IMG/VR virus record: IMGVR_UViG_3300048908_000262 | Location: 1 to 55,664 of that record | Length of the DNA: 55,664 bases | Direction: 5' to 3' (one strand) | Source: a virus | Shown: positions 41,396 to 49,366 of the stretch, piece after piece | How the letters are laid out: every line of letters begins with the position of its first letter | Numbering within the stretch: the first letter of the stretch is position 1 | Program-made: the position numbers and the translations under genes | The notes under the pieces: generated by a model | Database searches by the model: none | What the model was told of the DNA's origin: nothing | What the model saw: the letters and a program-made list of their open reading frames with translations, nothing else

Positions 41396-41620
41396 CTACA
41401 CCACCTTGTAAATCTTGGCGCGCACCGCGCAGTCCTTAGCCTCAAGCAGCTTACGCAATGCCGCAGTGCGTTCGGCATTGGCAGGCAAATTGTAGTACAT
41501 CTCTTCCGCCAATTCCTTGAACGCTTGGCTAACCGCCTGCAAGTCGGTGGGCAGATGTTCGTAACTGAAGAATTGCATAATCTCGGCGGACATCAGGTGT
41601 TCTTCTCCCAACTCGGTCAT
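41396..41620 (-). CDS. Acb2/Tad1-hairpin-like protein (anti-CBASS sponge candidate)
   Basis: This 74-residue helical protein resembles the Acb2/Tad1 hairpin domain: FFSYEHLPTDLQAVSQAF, a helix ending before NLPANAERTAALRKL, then LEAKDCAVRAKI. Acb2 proteins form compact hexamers that bind cyclic nucleotide signals of CBASS and Thoeris and so block host immunity. The ATG at 41620 overlaps the connector stop (ATGA). Like many relatives it sits among head-tail genes. The identification is by pattern only; the ligand cannot be predicted. Confidence 0.65.
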   Translation of the reverse strand: MTELGEEHLMSAEIMQFFSYEHLPTDLQAVSQAFKELAEEMYYNLPANAERTAALRKLLEAKDCAVRAKIYKVV

Positions 41621-42372
41621 AGGATGTCTGTATCTAAAATACGCCACGTCTCCAGCGCGCCGGAAGCGATGGCGATGTTGTTGGTGCCCATAGCCCCTTC
41701 AGAACGCGCGTCACGGCGATTGCGCACCGTCAAGATCTCATCACCAGGATGCTGCAGCACCCAGGCGATGTATTGCAGGCAGCCCAGCACGACGCCGTTC
41801 GGCACGTCGGCCGCCGACGCATAGCCCGCCCGGTAGGTCGCCAGCATCCCGGCATTGGGCCGATATTCAGAACACGGGTTGCAGCAATTGGTGAGATCGA
41901 GATAGCCGTAACGTATCGGCATCTGAAAACTGCGGGTGCCGGGCTTCACCCGTATCGGCATGTTGGTGCCGGGATGCTGGCCGCCGGAGATGTAGACGAT
42001 GCCGTCGGACACCGCGTACTGCAGCCGCACCCGATAATACGGCTTGACCGGCACCAGCCCAAACGACGGCTGCAGATGATAGCCGTAGGGGCTGGCATGG
42101 TGATGGTGCCGTGGAAAGGCAGGACCGTGAACCGGCTCCTGGATGACCTTCTGCGCCGACAGCAGCAAGCCGGTGTAGAACTCGGCAGCCTCGACCGCAG
42201 CGGCGCGGTACGTCGCCAGCAGCGCGTCAGTGGTGCCGGGAATGTCGTCGGTCTTGGTGTGCTGCCTGATCAAATCGAGCGACAACCGCCCGCTCCAATC
42301 GAGCGGCGTCTCGGTGCCGATGATAAGCGGGACCGGGTCGCCAGCGGGCTGAGTCGTCGTCGTGTTCAGCAC
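41617..42372 (-). CDS. Head-tail connector protein, gp6-like
   Basis: This 251-residue protein has the helical connector pattern LSLDLIRQHTKTDD, LATYRAAAVEAAEFYTG, with a C-terminal helix VVLGCLQYIAWVLQHPGDEI. It probably forms the ring below the portal. A His-rich loop (RHHHHASPYGYH) lies near residue 92 and a CCNPC knuckle near residue 168, both uncommon for the family. It overlaps the next two genes slightly. Confidence 0.68.
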   Translation of the reverse strand: MLNTTTTQPAGDPVPLIIGTETPLDWSGRLSLDLIRQHTKTDDIPGTTDALLATYRAAAVEAAEFYTGLLLSAQKVIQEPVHGPAFPRHHHHASPYGYHLQPSFGLVPVKPYYRVRLQYAVSDGIVYISGGQHPGTNMPIRVKPGTRSFQMPIRYGYLDLTNCCNPCSEYRPNAGMLATYRAGYASAADVPNGVVLGCLQYIAWVLQHPGDEILTVRNRRDARSEGAMGTNNIAIASGALETWRILDTDIL

Positions 42373-43082
42373 TTAGCTAGCCTGATGTCGTAGCAATCGA
42401 CGCGATTGTAGCAAACGTTCTCGCAGTCGATTGCGCCCTGATAGACATTGAGCCGCCAGACCTCGCACAACTGCGCTGCTGGCGTGACCTGCAACGGAAA
42501 CGACACGCGATTGTAGTTGTAGTTGATCTGCACGCCGTCCTGCAGCACCGACACGTGCGGGGTGTTGGCGACGTTGGTGATCGGCTGGCCGACGCCGACA
42601 ATCGCCTCGAAAACCACCGCTGCGTTGATGCCGTCGCTGACCGATGCATAGAAGCGGTCGATGCCCTGCGCGTTGGCCAGCGGCGTGTAGACGAAGGTGC
42701 CGCTGGGGTCGATGGCTACGCTGCCTTTCTGCAGGCCATAGGGCCAGTACACCAGCTTGAACGTCAGCGGGTCACCTTCGGGGTCGGTCACCAGGGTGCC
42801 GAGATCGCCGTTCAGCACGGTGTTGATCGCGGTGGTGAATGCCACCTGGGGTGCCGGTTGGGGCGGGAGGTTTGCTCCACCCGACACCCCGCAGGTCGCT
42901 TGTTGCTCAAGCTGAAACTGCGGGACGCAGTGCAGCCTGCCGACATTGGCGACCCACATCGTGTAGTCGATGGCGATCTTCTCGGTGGTGCCCGGCCGCA
43001 TCTGAATGACATCGCAGCAGCAGGTCTGACAGGTGTCAGGCGTCTGCACTGCCGGGGCCGCATCGATGGTGAACTGCAGCAT
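42366..43082 (-). CDS. Phage structural protein with cadherin-like domain
   Basis: This 238-residue protein contains a cadherin/VCBS-type Ig-like domain (residues ~70-155: LVTDPEGDPLTFKLV, GTFVYTPLANAQGIDRFY, VSDGIN) within a Cys-containing frame (CQTCCCD near the N-terminus). The ATG at 43082 has GGAGG upstream. It is likely a capsid-surface protein that helps adsorption. The Cys cluster may bind metal. Confidence 0.65.
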   Translation of the reverse strand: MLQFTIDAAPAVQTPDTCQTCCCDVIQMRPGTTEKIAIDYTMWVANVGRLHCVPQFQLEQQATCGVSGGANLPPQPAPQVAFTTAINTVLNGDLGTLVTDPEGDPLTFKLVYWPYGLQKGSVAIDPSGTFVYTPLANAQGIDRFYASVSDGINAAVVFEAIVGVGQPITNVANTPHVSVLQDGVQINYNYNRVSFPLQVTPAAQLCEVWRLNVYQGAIDCENVCYNRVDCYDIRLAKC

Positions 43083-43120
43083 AGCTCTACGCCTCCAATA
43101 AGACCTCGGCAGTGTGTCGA

Positions 43121-43273
43121 TCACTTAGTCGTGGTATTCTCGGTCTTCTGTTCCGGCACATTGGCCTGCCCGAACGCCAATGCCGTCGGCGGGCAAGCGA
43201 AGCAGGCTGGCACCGCCAGCGGCAGAGCGTTGGACCCGCCGCAAGGCGGCGTGCAAGTCGTTGGCAAAGTCAT
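43121..43273 (-). CDS. Cys/Pro-rich mini-protein
   Basis: This 50-residue frame has four cysteines in two groups (TCTPPC, CFAC), a Pro-rich character and a polar tail. A perfect AGGAGG lies seven bases before the ATG, and it fills the gap between two late genes exactly. It is probably a real virion or assembly component that small-gene filters miss. No family is recognised. Confidence 0.55.
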   Translation of the reverse strand: MTLPTTCTPPCGGSNALPLAVPACFACPPTALAFGQANVPEQKTENTTTK

Positions 43274-43564
43274 TTACTGGTCCTCCTTTAGAGACTCGTT
43301 GCATTCGGCGATTTCCGCCGCCGTCATCGCCCGCGCCCACTTCCGGTTGATCAGTGTGCGTGCGATTTCAGATTTGAGAACGACGTACATCCCCTGCTCG
43401 ACCGGCCATTCGACCTTGAAGTAATTGTCGTCGGAAGCCTTGAACCGAAACCAATTGGTGGTGCCTTTCTCGACGCCGTTAATGTGCAGCATGACAACGC
43501 CGGTCAAGCCCGACTTGTTGCTGCCGGTTACGGGATCGAGAGGCTCTTTGAATTCTTCAGCCAA
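43274..43564 (-). CDS. Hypothetical late protein
   Basis: This 96-residue beta-rich protein is counted from TTG 43564, overlapping the previous gene by 37 bases. FKEPLDPVTGSNKSGLTGVV and NWFRFKASDDNYFKVEWPV suggest a small domain. It lies in the head-structure cluster. The start codon is uncertain because no strong ribosome site is seen. Confidence 0.5.
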   Translation of the reverse strand: MAEEFKEPLDPVTGSNKSGLTGVVMLHINGVEKGTTNWFRFKASDDNYFKVEWPVEQGMYVVLKSEIARTLINRKWARAMTAAEIAECNESLKEDQ

Positions 43565-43932
43565 CGGCGCATCCAGTTTTTGACATAGCCAGGGCTGCTC
43601 TTCAGTCGCACCTGGGCACGCACATCGGTGGCGACATCGATCTCCTGCATCACCTGGATCTCGCCGTCGATGTCGGCGGTGAACTTCAGGGTCTTGGTGC
43701 GATGCTGATCGGTCAGCCGCATCTGCAGCGGCGTCAGCAACATCGGCTCGCTGGGGCCGATGGCGTTCAGCTTGTCGTTCAAACCCGGGATGAAGGGAAT
43801 GAAACAGTCGTTGCCTTCTTCCCGGGCAAACACGAACAGACGTGCGAGGTCGGCAGAGCGCACCAGCTTCGCGGTGAGTGTAACCTCATCACCGTGAGCC
43901 ACCGTCAGAGCCTTGCCGACCTCGACACGCAT
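43528..43932 (-). CDS. Hypothetical head-region protein
   Basis: This 134-residue beta-sandwich-like protein has many alternating Val, Leu and Thr strands and a basic C-terminus (YVKNWMRRWLKNSK). The ATG at 43932 shares bases with the upstream stop. It is probably a virion component or capsid stabiliser, on position only. Confidence 0.55.
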   Translation of the reverse strand: MRVEVGKALTVAHGDEVTLTAKLVRSADLARLFVFAREEGNDCFIPFIPGLNDKLNAIGPSEPMLLTPLQMRLTDQHRTKTLKFTADIDGEIQVMQEIDVATDVRAQVRLKSSPGYVKNWMRRWLKNSKSLSIP

Positions 43933-44336
43933 CAGTGCTGCGGCCCGTGCAGGGTCACGACACCGATCAGACTGGCCCCGCCAGCGGTCGGCACGGCCTG
44001 GACGAACGCACCCACCGGGCAGGGAATGCCTGCGGTGCAGCGCGCTCCCTTCTTGGTGCCCGAAGGAACGGTGATCGTGCTCTGCGGCCCCGGCACTGCG
44101 CCCCAATCGGCGACACAGGTCAGAACCTCCGGCACGTCGGCAAAGGTGCCGGGCACGCACGGGTCGGGGCTCCCGGCGGGAGCCGCCTGGATGTTGATCA
44201 CGGCGTCGGCCGCGAGATCGGCAGTGACCGTGAAGGTGAAGGCGTAGCCGTTATAGCCGCGCACATCGACCGGGTGCGACGCAGTGCCGTCCCAAGTCAG
44301 GACGCCCGCGTTCTGAATCGCGTAGTTGAACTGCAT
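43932..44336 (-). CDS. Putative capsid decoration protein
   Basis: This 134-residue protein directly follows the major capsid gene, the usual place for a decoration protein. It is Gly-, Ala-, Val- and Thr-rich with beta strands and four cysteines. It could cap capsid trimers. The family signature was not recognised, so the role is inferred from position. Confidence 0.5.
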   Translation of the reverse strand: MQFNYAIQNAGVLTWDGTASHPVDVRGYNGYAFTFTVTADLAADAVINIQAAPAGSPDPCVPGTFADVPEVLTCVADWGAVPGPQSTITVPSGTKKGARCTAGIPCPVGAFVQAVPTAGGASLIGVVTLHGPQH

Positions 44337-44363
44337 GGATGGGTTTCCTTCTGAATGAGGGGA

Positions 44364-45806
44364 TTACGGCCCGACGTTGAGGATGGTGGCGGCCCGGCAG
44401 CAGCCGATGAAGCCGCCATCCTCGGCCCCGAGCGCATAGGCCACGCACCACGCGCTCGACTTGCCTTCCCACTGCTCGATCCAGAGCGGCCGTTTGCTGA
44501 CGGCGTAGTACGCCATCTTCCAGTTGCCCACCGCGCAGAAGAAATCGCCGGAGATCAGCGGGCTGCCGCCAGAACCGACAGTGAGGTTGTGCGTCGGGTC
44601 GAACAGGCAGTTCGAGATACGGATGTTCTCGCTGACATTGGCAGGCGAGTACGCCATGATGCCGTCGCCGAACAAGAACCGGCCGATGCTGTCGGTCTGG
44701 GTCGCCAGATGGGTGAACGCATTCTGGTGCATCACCGCCGTGATCGGGCCGCCGTACTCCACCGGGATCGACGAGTAGATGGCGCGGAATTCGACGTGCG
44801 TCACCGCCGCCGACGCCGTGGTGCGCACCTGGAAGCAATTGTCGGCCTTCATCCAGCCCAGCGGCATGTTCTGGCCGTCGCCGATCATCAGTGCCTGATT
44901 GCGCGCGATGCGGTAGGCGCGCTGCGCCGCCCGGTACATGAAGCCAAGCAGATCGTAGTTGGCTTCGGCCAGCACTTTGCGCTGGAAGCAGAACACGCCG
45001 CGCCAATCGTAGGTCTTGCCGTTGAGATACTGAATGTTGCCCTCGGGGCCGAACTCAGCATCGCATTTGGCATCGCAGTCGTACTGACCAATCGCGCCGT
45101 AGTCGTTGACGCGAGGATACATGAACGACGACTTGCCGACGGTGACGCTGGAATACAGATCCAGCAACTCAGCGCAGGTCACGATACAATCGATCTCGAT
45201 GCCGAGCAGCTCCGGCGAGAAGAACGCCGAATCCAGCGACGACGCCTCGAACGCCTTGGTCTCCATCTCGGTGAACGAGCGAATGATCTTCTGGCGCGGC
45301 TCGATGCCGACCTTCATCAGCTTCCTGACCGCCGAGCGGTAGTGCTTGGCGACGATCAGGTTGTCTGTGTTGGGGACGAACTCGTCCTCGGTGCCGCCCT
45401 TGAACAGAAACGCCCGGCGCTGACACTCAATGGCGGCCCGGGTGTCCGAATCCTCCAGATCCTTGCCGCCTCTGATGATCGGGGCGTCGAGTTCCTTTTT
45501 GATCTGGTCGTACGCCTGGGTCAGCGTCTGCAGCTTGACGATCTGATCGGCGTACTCCTTGCCGTGCTGCTCGACCGTCTTCTTGAGGGTCTCGTTGTCG
45601 GCTTTGACGCCGGAGTAGTGGTTGTTAAGTTCAGTGTATTGCTTGTCGATGTCGGCCTTGGTCTTCTGCATCGCCGCAGTGACATCAGCCAACTCTTTCA
45701 GCAGCATTTCGGCGGCCGCTTCGCCGGTCTTGATATCGGAAGGGGCTTCCTTGGTGATCATCACCCCGCGATAGATTTGCGACTTGTCGAGAACAGCGGT
45801 CTGCAT
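44364..45806 (-). CDS. HK97-type major capsid protein
   Basis: This 480-residue protein has an N-terminal delta domain of ~110 residues forming a long coiled coil (AMQKTKADIDKQYTELNNHY) and a C-terminal HK97-type coat (FRAIYSSIPVEYGGPITAVMHQ, FGDGIMAY, MAYYAVSKRPLWIE). The prohead protease next to it should remove the delta domain, cutting near residue ~120. The ATG at 45806 follows AAGGGAA. It contains 12 cysteines, high for a capsid. Confidence 0.82.
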   Translation of the reverse strand: MQTAVLDKSQIYRGVMITKEAPSDIKTGEAAAEMLLKELADVTAAMQKTKADIDKQYTELNNHYSGVKADNETLKKTVEQHGKEYADQIVKLQTLTQAYDQIKKELDAPIIRGGKDLEDSDTRAAIECQRRAFLFKGGTEDEFVPNTDNLIVAKHYRSAVRKLMKVGIEPRQKIIRSFTEMETKAFEASSLDSAFFSPELLGIEIDCIVTCAELLDLYSSVTVGKSSFMYPRVNDYGAIGQYDCDAKCDAEFGPEGNIQYLNGKTYDWRGVFCFQRKVLAEANYDLLGFMYRAAQRAYRIARNQALMIGDGQNMPLGWMKADNCFQVRTTASAAVTHVEFRAIYSSIPVEYGGPITAVMHQNAFTHLATQTDSIGRFLFGDGIMAYSPANVSENIRISNCLFDPTHNLTVGSGGSPLISGDFFCAVGNWKMAYYAVSKRPLWIEQWEGKSSAWCVAYALGAEDGGFIGCCRAATILNVGP

Positions 45807-45822
45807 GATTGCAGATTCCCTT

Positions 45823-46617
45823 TTACTGGGGGGCGCTGCCAAACACGGCTCTGGCCTTCATGACCTGATCGCTGGCAGCTTTGAGGAATTGCGCGCCCAG
45901 CATGGGACGAGCGGTCGGAGGTTCGCGCCTGCCAGCAAGGGCATGCGGGAACAATTCGGGCGAGTTGCGCATCAACTCAAAGAGTTCGTGCGCCTTGTTG
46001 CGGCCGGGCACCACGCCCTTGGCGACCAGCCACTTCTCGAACTCGGCGGCAGTCTTCACCGAATCCAAAAACTCTTCCTGGGTTTTGTAAAAGTCCATGG
46101 TGGCGTCGAGATGCGCCGGGAAGGTCACAATCGACACTTCCATCAGATCGCCTTTCTCGACGACGAGGATGTCCTGCTTGGTGACTTCGTCCTCGGCAAA
46201 CTTGAAATCCTGCAGCCGGAAACCGACCGAGAACGACATGCCGCCGGTGTCTTTGATGATCTCGTAGAGATTCTGCGCAACCGGTGTTTTGTTGAGCTGC
46301 CCGCTCAAGCGCAGCTTGCTGTTGACGGTCTTCATCTCCTTGATGACGCCGACGATGTCCGCCCATTTGTGGTGCGCCAGCAGCCGGATGCCGTTCGGCC
46401 CGTAGAACCCTTTGGTCCTGATCGCCTCGTCGAACGCCCCGGGCAGCACCTTGTGGCCCATGGTATCGACCGACGGAGCCGACGCGGTGCCGGAGATGTA
46501 GCCGTCGGGCAACGTGGTGATGGCTGTCGCCTCGGCACCGGCGTTGATCTCCTTGGTCTCGATGCCGCAATCGGCCGGTGTCGCGGTGATCAACTGGCCA
46601 GCTTTGTAAACGGCCAT
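45823..46617 (-). CDS. HK97-type prohead protease (S78)
   Basis: This 264-residue protein is the capsid maturation protease. The conserved segments are GYISGTASAPSVDTMGHKVL, LLAHHKW (catalytic His), GGMSFSVGF and GDLMEVSIVTFPAH (Ser region). The ATG at 46617 has AGGAG. It lies between portal and capsid genes in the classic order. A charged C-terminal extension after residue ~185 may act as an internal scaffold. Confidence 0.86.
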   Translation of the reverse strand: MAVYKAGQLITATPADCGIETKEINAGAEATAITTLPDGYISGTASAPSVDTMGHKVLPGAFDEAIRTKGFYGPNGIRLLAHHKWADIVGVIKEMKTVNSKLRLSGQLNKTPVAQNLYEIIKDTGGMSFSVGFRLQDFKFAEDEVTKQDILVVEKGDLMEVSIVTFPAHLDATMDFYKTQEEFLDSVKTAAEFEKWLVAKGVVPGRNKAHELFELMRNSPELFPHALAGRREPPTARPMLGAQFLKAASDQVMKARAVFGSAPQ

Positions 46618-46628
46618 GCGCGTATCTC

Positions 46629-48032
46629 CTAAGAAGCGTGAAACTGAACGACGTTGGGCGGGATCTGCTGCTGCATCGGCATGGCTTCGCCGCCGGGCTC
46701 GACCTTGTCGCCCGGGGTTGCCCCAACTTCTTCCGCCGATGGCTTGGTGGTGTCGGTGCCGTCGGGAGCCGGGGCCATCGGCGTCACCGACGAGCGCGCA
46801 CCGGCGATCAGCTTGGGCAAGCTGTCGTCGGGCGGGAAGCCCAGGATGTCGCGCTTCTCGTTGGTGGTGAGAAACGTCACCAAGGAGAGGCTTTCGCCGA
46901 GCTTGGCCCGTCCCGTCCACATCGCCGGGATGGCGTCGTAGTCGAAACAGATATGACAGCCGGGCGGGCAGATGGCGGCAGTCATACCGGCGCTGATGGG
47001 AGCCAAGTACGACGGCATGACTGTGTCCTGCCAGAACGCGAGGCGGGACTCTTGGTAGTTGTTCGCGTACTTCGCAGCGTCGGCAGACCCTAGACCGAGC
47101 AGCGCGATAGGTACCCCGAACACTCCCGCTACTTGGCGGGTCATGTCATCAAGCGGGAGCTTGGTGTGGATGTCGGAGAGATCGTTGTCGAGGGTGTGGA
47201 CCTTAATGTCGGTGTTGTAGAGAAACAGGATGTTGCCGCTGTTCTCCTCGGCCGGTCCACTGTCCTGCAGATACTCGGTCAGCGCATCGCGTTGCGCCTT
47301 GGTGATGGTCTTCTCCGACGCGATCACATAGCGGACATTGGGATGGCCATTGGCGGTGTCGAGCGCCCGCTGCATCAAGGCCTGGATGATGGCCAATGGA
47401 ATCGCGATGCACTCGATAGCAGCCGGTGCTTTATTGTATTCGACGAGGCCGGTAAGGGTTGGGAAAGAAATTTCAGCAGCATAAGCCTGGAGCTTAGATG
47501 CATTGCGCCTTGTCGGCAGAGTGGATTTGTTTGCACCTTCACCGTATTCATAGGCATCGACCGTTCCACGGTTGTTCAATATCCCCTTGGTATACTGCGC
47601 CGCCAGCGGGTAGATCCCATTGGGCTGGCCGCCGGAGCCGACGCCGACCTTGAAGTGGGCGCGGGCATACAGCATTAAATTGAGCGCGATCCAGTACCGC
47701 AGCGAATGCGCGGTGAAGGTGTCATTTGGCGAACACAGAAGGCTGTTAATGTTCTTGCAGACCGTCGCCCCGGCGCGCTCGTTGGCGACGACATCGGGGT
47801 CGGGCTCGCAATACCACGGCACCGACTGCACCGCCGACGCAACAAAATTGGTGACGCGGTAAAGCTGCGGGTTGGTTCGCTGCGAAATGTCGGCCGTGGC
47901 AATGGCGGCGTGCGACAGGAAGCGAACGGGATAGCCCGAGATGTGATAGATCGGGCTCAGCGGCTCGTCCTTGACGGAACGATCTGGCCGCCGTTTGATT
48001 ATCCAGTCGCGCACGGTCTGCTGCAGGTTCAT
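46629..48032 (-). CDS. HK97-type portal protein
   Basis: This 467-residue protein forms the dodecameric DNA gate. Typical stretches are VTNFVASAVQSVPW, then ALNLMLYARAHFKVG, the clip and stem region YVIASEKTITKAQRDALTEYL and MTRQVAGVFGVPIALLGLG. The C-terminal ~60 residues are Pro-rich and disordered. It lies directly upstream of the protease. Confidence 0.86.
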   Translation of the reverse strand: MNLQQTVRDWIIKRRPDRSVKDEPLSPIYHISGYPVRFLSHAAIATADISQRTNPQLYRVTNFVASAVQSVPWYCEPDPDVVANERAGATVCKNINSLLCSPNDTFTAHSLRYWIALNLMLYARAHFKVGVGSGGQPNGIYPLAAQYTKGILNNRGTVDAYEYGEGANKSTLPTRRNASKLQAYAAEISFPTLTGLVEYNKAPAAIECIAIPLAIIQALMQRALDTANGHPNVRYVIASEKTITKAQRDALTEYLQDSGPAEENSGNILFLYNTDIKVHTLDNDLSDIHTKLPLDDMTRQVAGVFGVPIALLGLGSADAAKYANNYQESRLAFWQDTVMPSYLAPISAGMTAAICPPGCHICFDYDAIPAMWTGRAKLGESLSLVTFLTTNEKRDILGFPPDDSLPKLIAGARSSVTPMAPAPDGTDTTKPSAEEVGATPGDKVEPGGEAMPMQQQIPPNVVQFHAS

Positions 48033-48077
48033 GCTTGAAAGATGCCCCCCAGCCCCCCGGCCCCTGACGAGCGTGGG

Positions 48078-48281
48078 CTAAACAGACCGGCGCACATTTT
48101 GACGAAGCTTCAGTGTTTGTGACTGCACGACGTGCGCCGGGGCTTGCTCCGGCGCACGCATTGGGCTGGGCGGCCGCACATTGGCGCGCTGCTGCTGCAC
48201 GAATTGCACCGACGGCGACGGACGCCGCGTTCCAACCCCGGTCGAGCTAAACGAACGGCCGCCGCATCCACCACACGCCAT
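48078..48281 (-). CDS. Small protein with N-terminal CGGCG
   Basis: This 67-residue basic protein begins MACGGCGGR and continues with a Pro-, Arg- and Gln-rich disordered part. AGGAGCAAATA precedes the ATG. Small phage proteins with a Cys-Gly N-terminus are common near the portal gene, but their role is unknown. It lies next to the inserted endonuclease gene. Confidence 0.58.
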   Translation of the reverse strand: MACGGCGGRSFSSTGVGTRRPSPSVQFVQQQRANVRPPSPMRAPEQAPAHVVQSQTLKLRQNVRRSV

Positions 48282-48334
48282 TATTTGCTCCTAATCCTTA
48301 TTTACACGATGGAAACGGTGTGTGATAAACGACT

Positions 48335-48988
48335 ATGCACCGTATCGATATCACAGGTCAGCGTTTTGGCCGTTTAACAGCCTTGAGCTACGCATCTGGA
48401 CATTGGCGTTGTCGTTGCGACTGCGGTCGAACGACTACGGTCAGGAGCGATGCCCTGCGCTACGGCACCACCGTTTCCTGTGGGTGCTATCGCGAAGAAC
48501 GAAACGTGGGGAACAACTTCGGGAGAACTCACGGCGGCAGTGGTATGCGTGAATACGCATCGTGGAAAGATATGAAAGCTCGCTGCTCGAACCCTCGCGA
48601 CACAGCGTTTTCTAACTACGGTAAACGTGGAATTCGCATTTGCCGACACTGGCTTGGCCCAAATGGTTTTACCAATTTTCTGGCGGACATGGGCAAGTGC
48701 CCGCCCGGCTTGACACTGGATCGCATCGACAACGCCAAGGGTTATTTTCCAAGCAATTGCCGGTGGTCTACGCGGAAACAGCAACAACGTAACCGGCGAA
48801 CCACCTTGCGTGTAACGATAGCCGGAAAAACCAAAGCATTTGGCGATTGGGTCGATCACTTCAACATTGTCTCGTTTAAAACTGCACACAGCCGCTATTT
48901 GCGTGGTTGGACGCCTGAAGCGGCGTTGACGACACAGATCAGCGGCAGGAAGGCATCGACGGATATCTCCGGCACACCGCCGCCTTGA
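48335..48988 (+). CDS. Homing-endonuclease-like protein, opposite to the late operon
   Basis: This 217-residue protein has the architecture of a widespread phage nuclease-like family: ITGQRFGRLTAL, WRCRCDCGRTTTVRSDALRYG, VSCGC, YASWKDMKARCSNP, YGKRGIRICRHWL, GLTLDRIDNAKGYFPSNCRW. The CDCG and CGC cysteines bind zinc, and the LDRIDN...GY segment is the nuclease-like core. It is inserted on the plus strand between terminase and portal genes, and it is more AT-rich. No strong ribosome site is visible. Confidence 0.72.
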   Translation: MHRIDITGQRFGRLTALSYASGHWRCRCDCGRTTTVRSDALRYGTTVSCGCYREERNVGNNFGRTHGGSGMREYASWKDMKARCSNPRDTAFSNYGKRGIRICRHWLGPNGFTNFLADMGKCPPGLTLDRIDNAKGYFPSNCRWSTRKQQQRNRRTTLRVTIAGKTKAFGDWVDHFNIVSFKTAHSRYLRGWTPEAALTTQISGRKASTDISGTPPP

Positions 48989-49139
48989 CCTTGGCCCTGA
49001 CCGCCGGTGACTTGTTGGCCGCGCGCGACAGCGCGTTGGCCGCGTGTTTACGGTCGTGAATGGGATATTTGCGCTTGCCCGGCATCGCGAACGACGATTT
49101 CGGCAACGACTTGCGGCGGCGCGAGCTGAGTTTGGCCAT
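48939..49139 (-). CDS. Small basic late protein
   Basis: This 66-residue, strongly basic protein includes MPGKRKYPIHDRKHAANALS, a motif shared with small phage proteins of unknown role near terminase genes. AGGTTCTC with GGAGG precedes the ATG. It overlaps the 3' end of the rightward endonuclease gene by 50 bases on the opposite strand. Confidence 0.62.
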   Translation of the reverse strand: MAKLSSRRRKSLPKSSFAMPGKRKYPIHDRKHAANALSRAANKSPAVRAKVKAAVCRRYPSMPSCR

Positions 49140-49204
49140 GAGAACCTCCGGGAACGTTTTGTTCCATCACCGAGTTGTTTGTGTTCGAACAGGAGAACAC
49201 GACG

Positions 49205-49363
49205 ATGAACAACCCCCAGCCCAATCAACAGCAGTCCAACCAGCAGCAGTCCAACCAGCAGCTTCGCAGCAAGCTCGACCAGATTGCCCAGGCCAAAGAC
49301 AATCCTCAGCGAATTCAGCAACTCGTTGAGGAAGCCAAGCAGGCGCTCGATCAGCAGCGCTGA
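49205..49363 (+). CDS. Gln/Asn-rich small protein, rightward inside the late block
   Basis: This 52-residue protein has an N-terminal Gln/Asn repeat (NQQQSNQQQSNQQ) and a helical C-terminus (LVEEAKQALDQ). AGGAG lies eight bases before the ATG at 49205. It is on the plus strand, just past the 3' end of the leftward terminase gene, so it is not part of the late operon. A regulatory or prion-like assembly role is possible but unsupported. The cause of its orientation is unclear. Confidence 0.55.
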   Translation: MNNPQPNQQQSNQQQSNQQLRSKLDQIAQAKDNPQRIQQLVEEAKQALDQQR

Positions 49364-49366
49364 GCG

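Noticed and set aside
44355-45863. Rightward 502-codon frame opposite the capsid gene
   Set aside because: Antisense shadow of the capsid; composition is Arg-, Asp- and His-biased as expected for the complementary frame.
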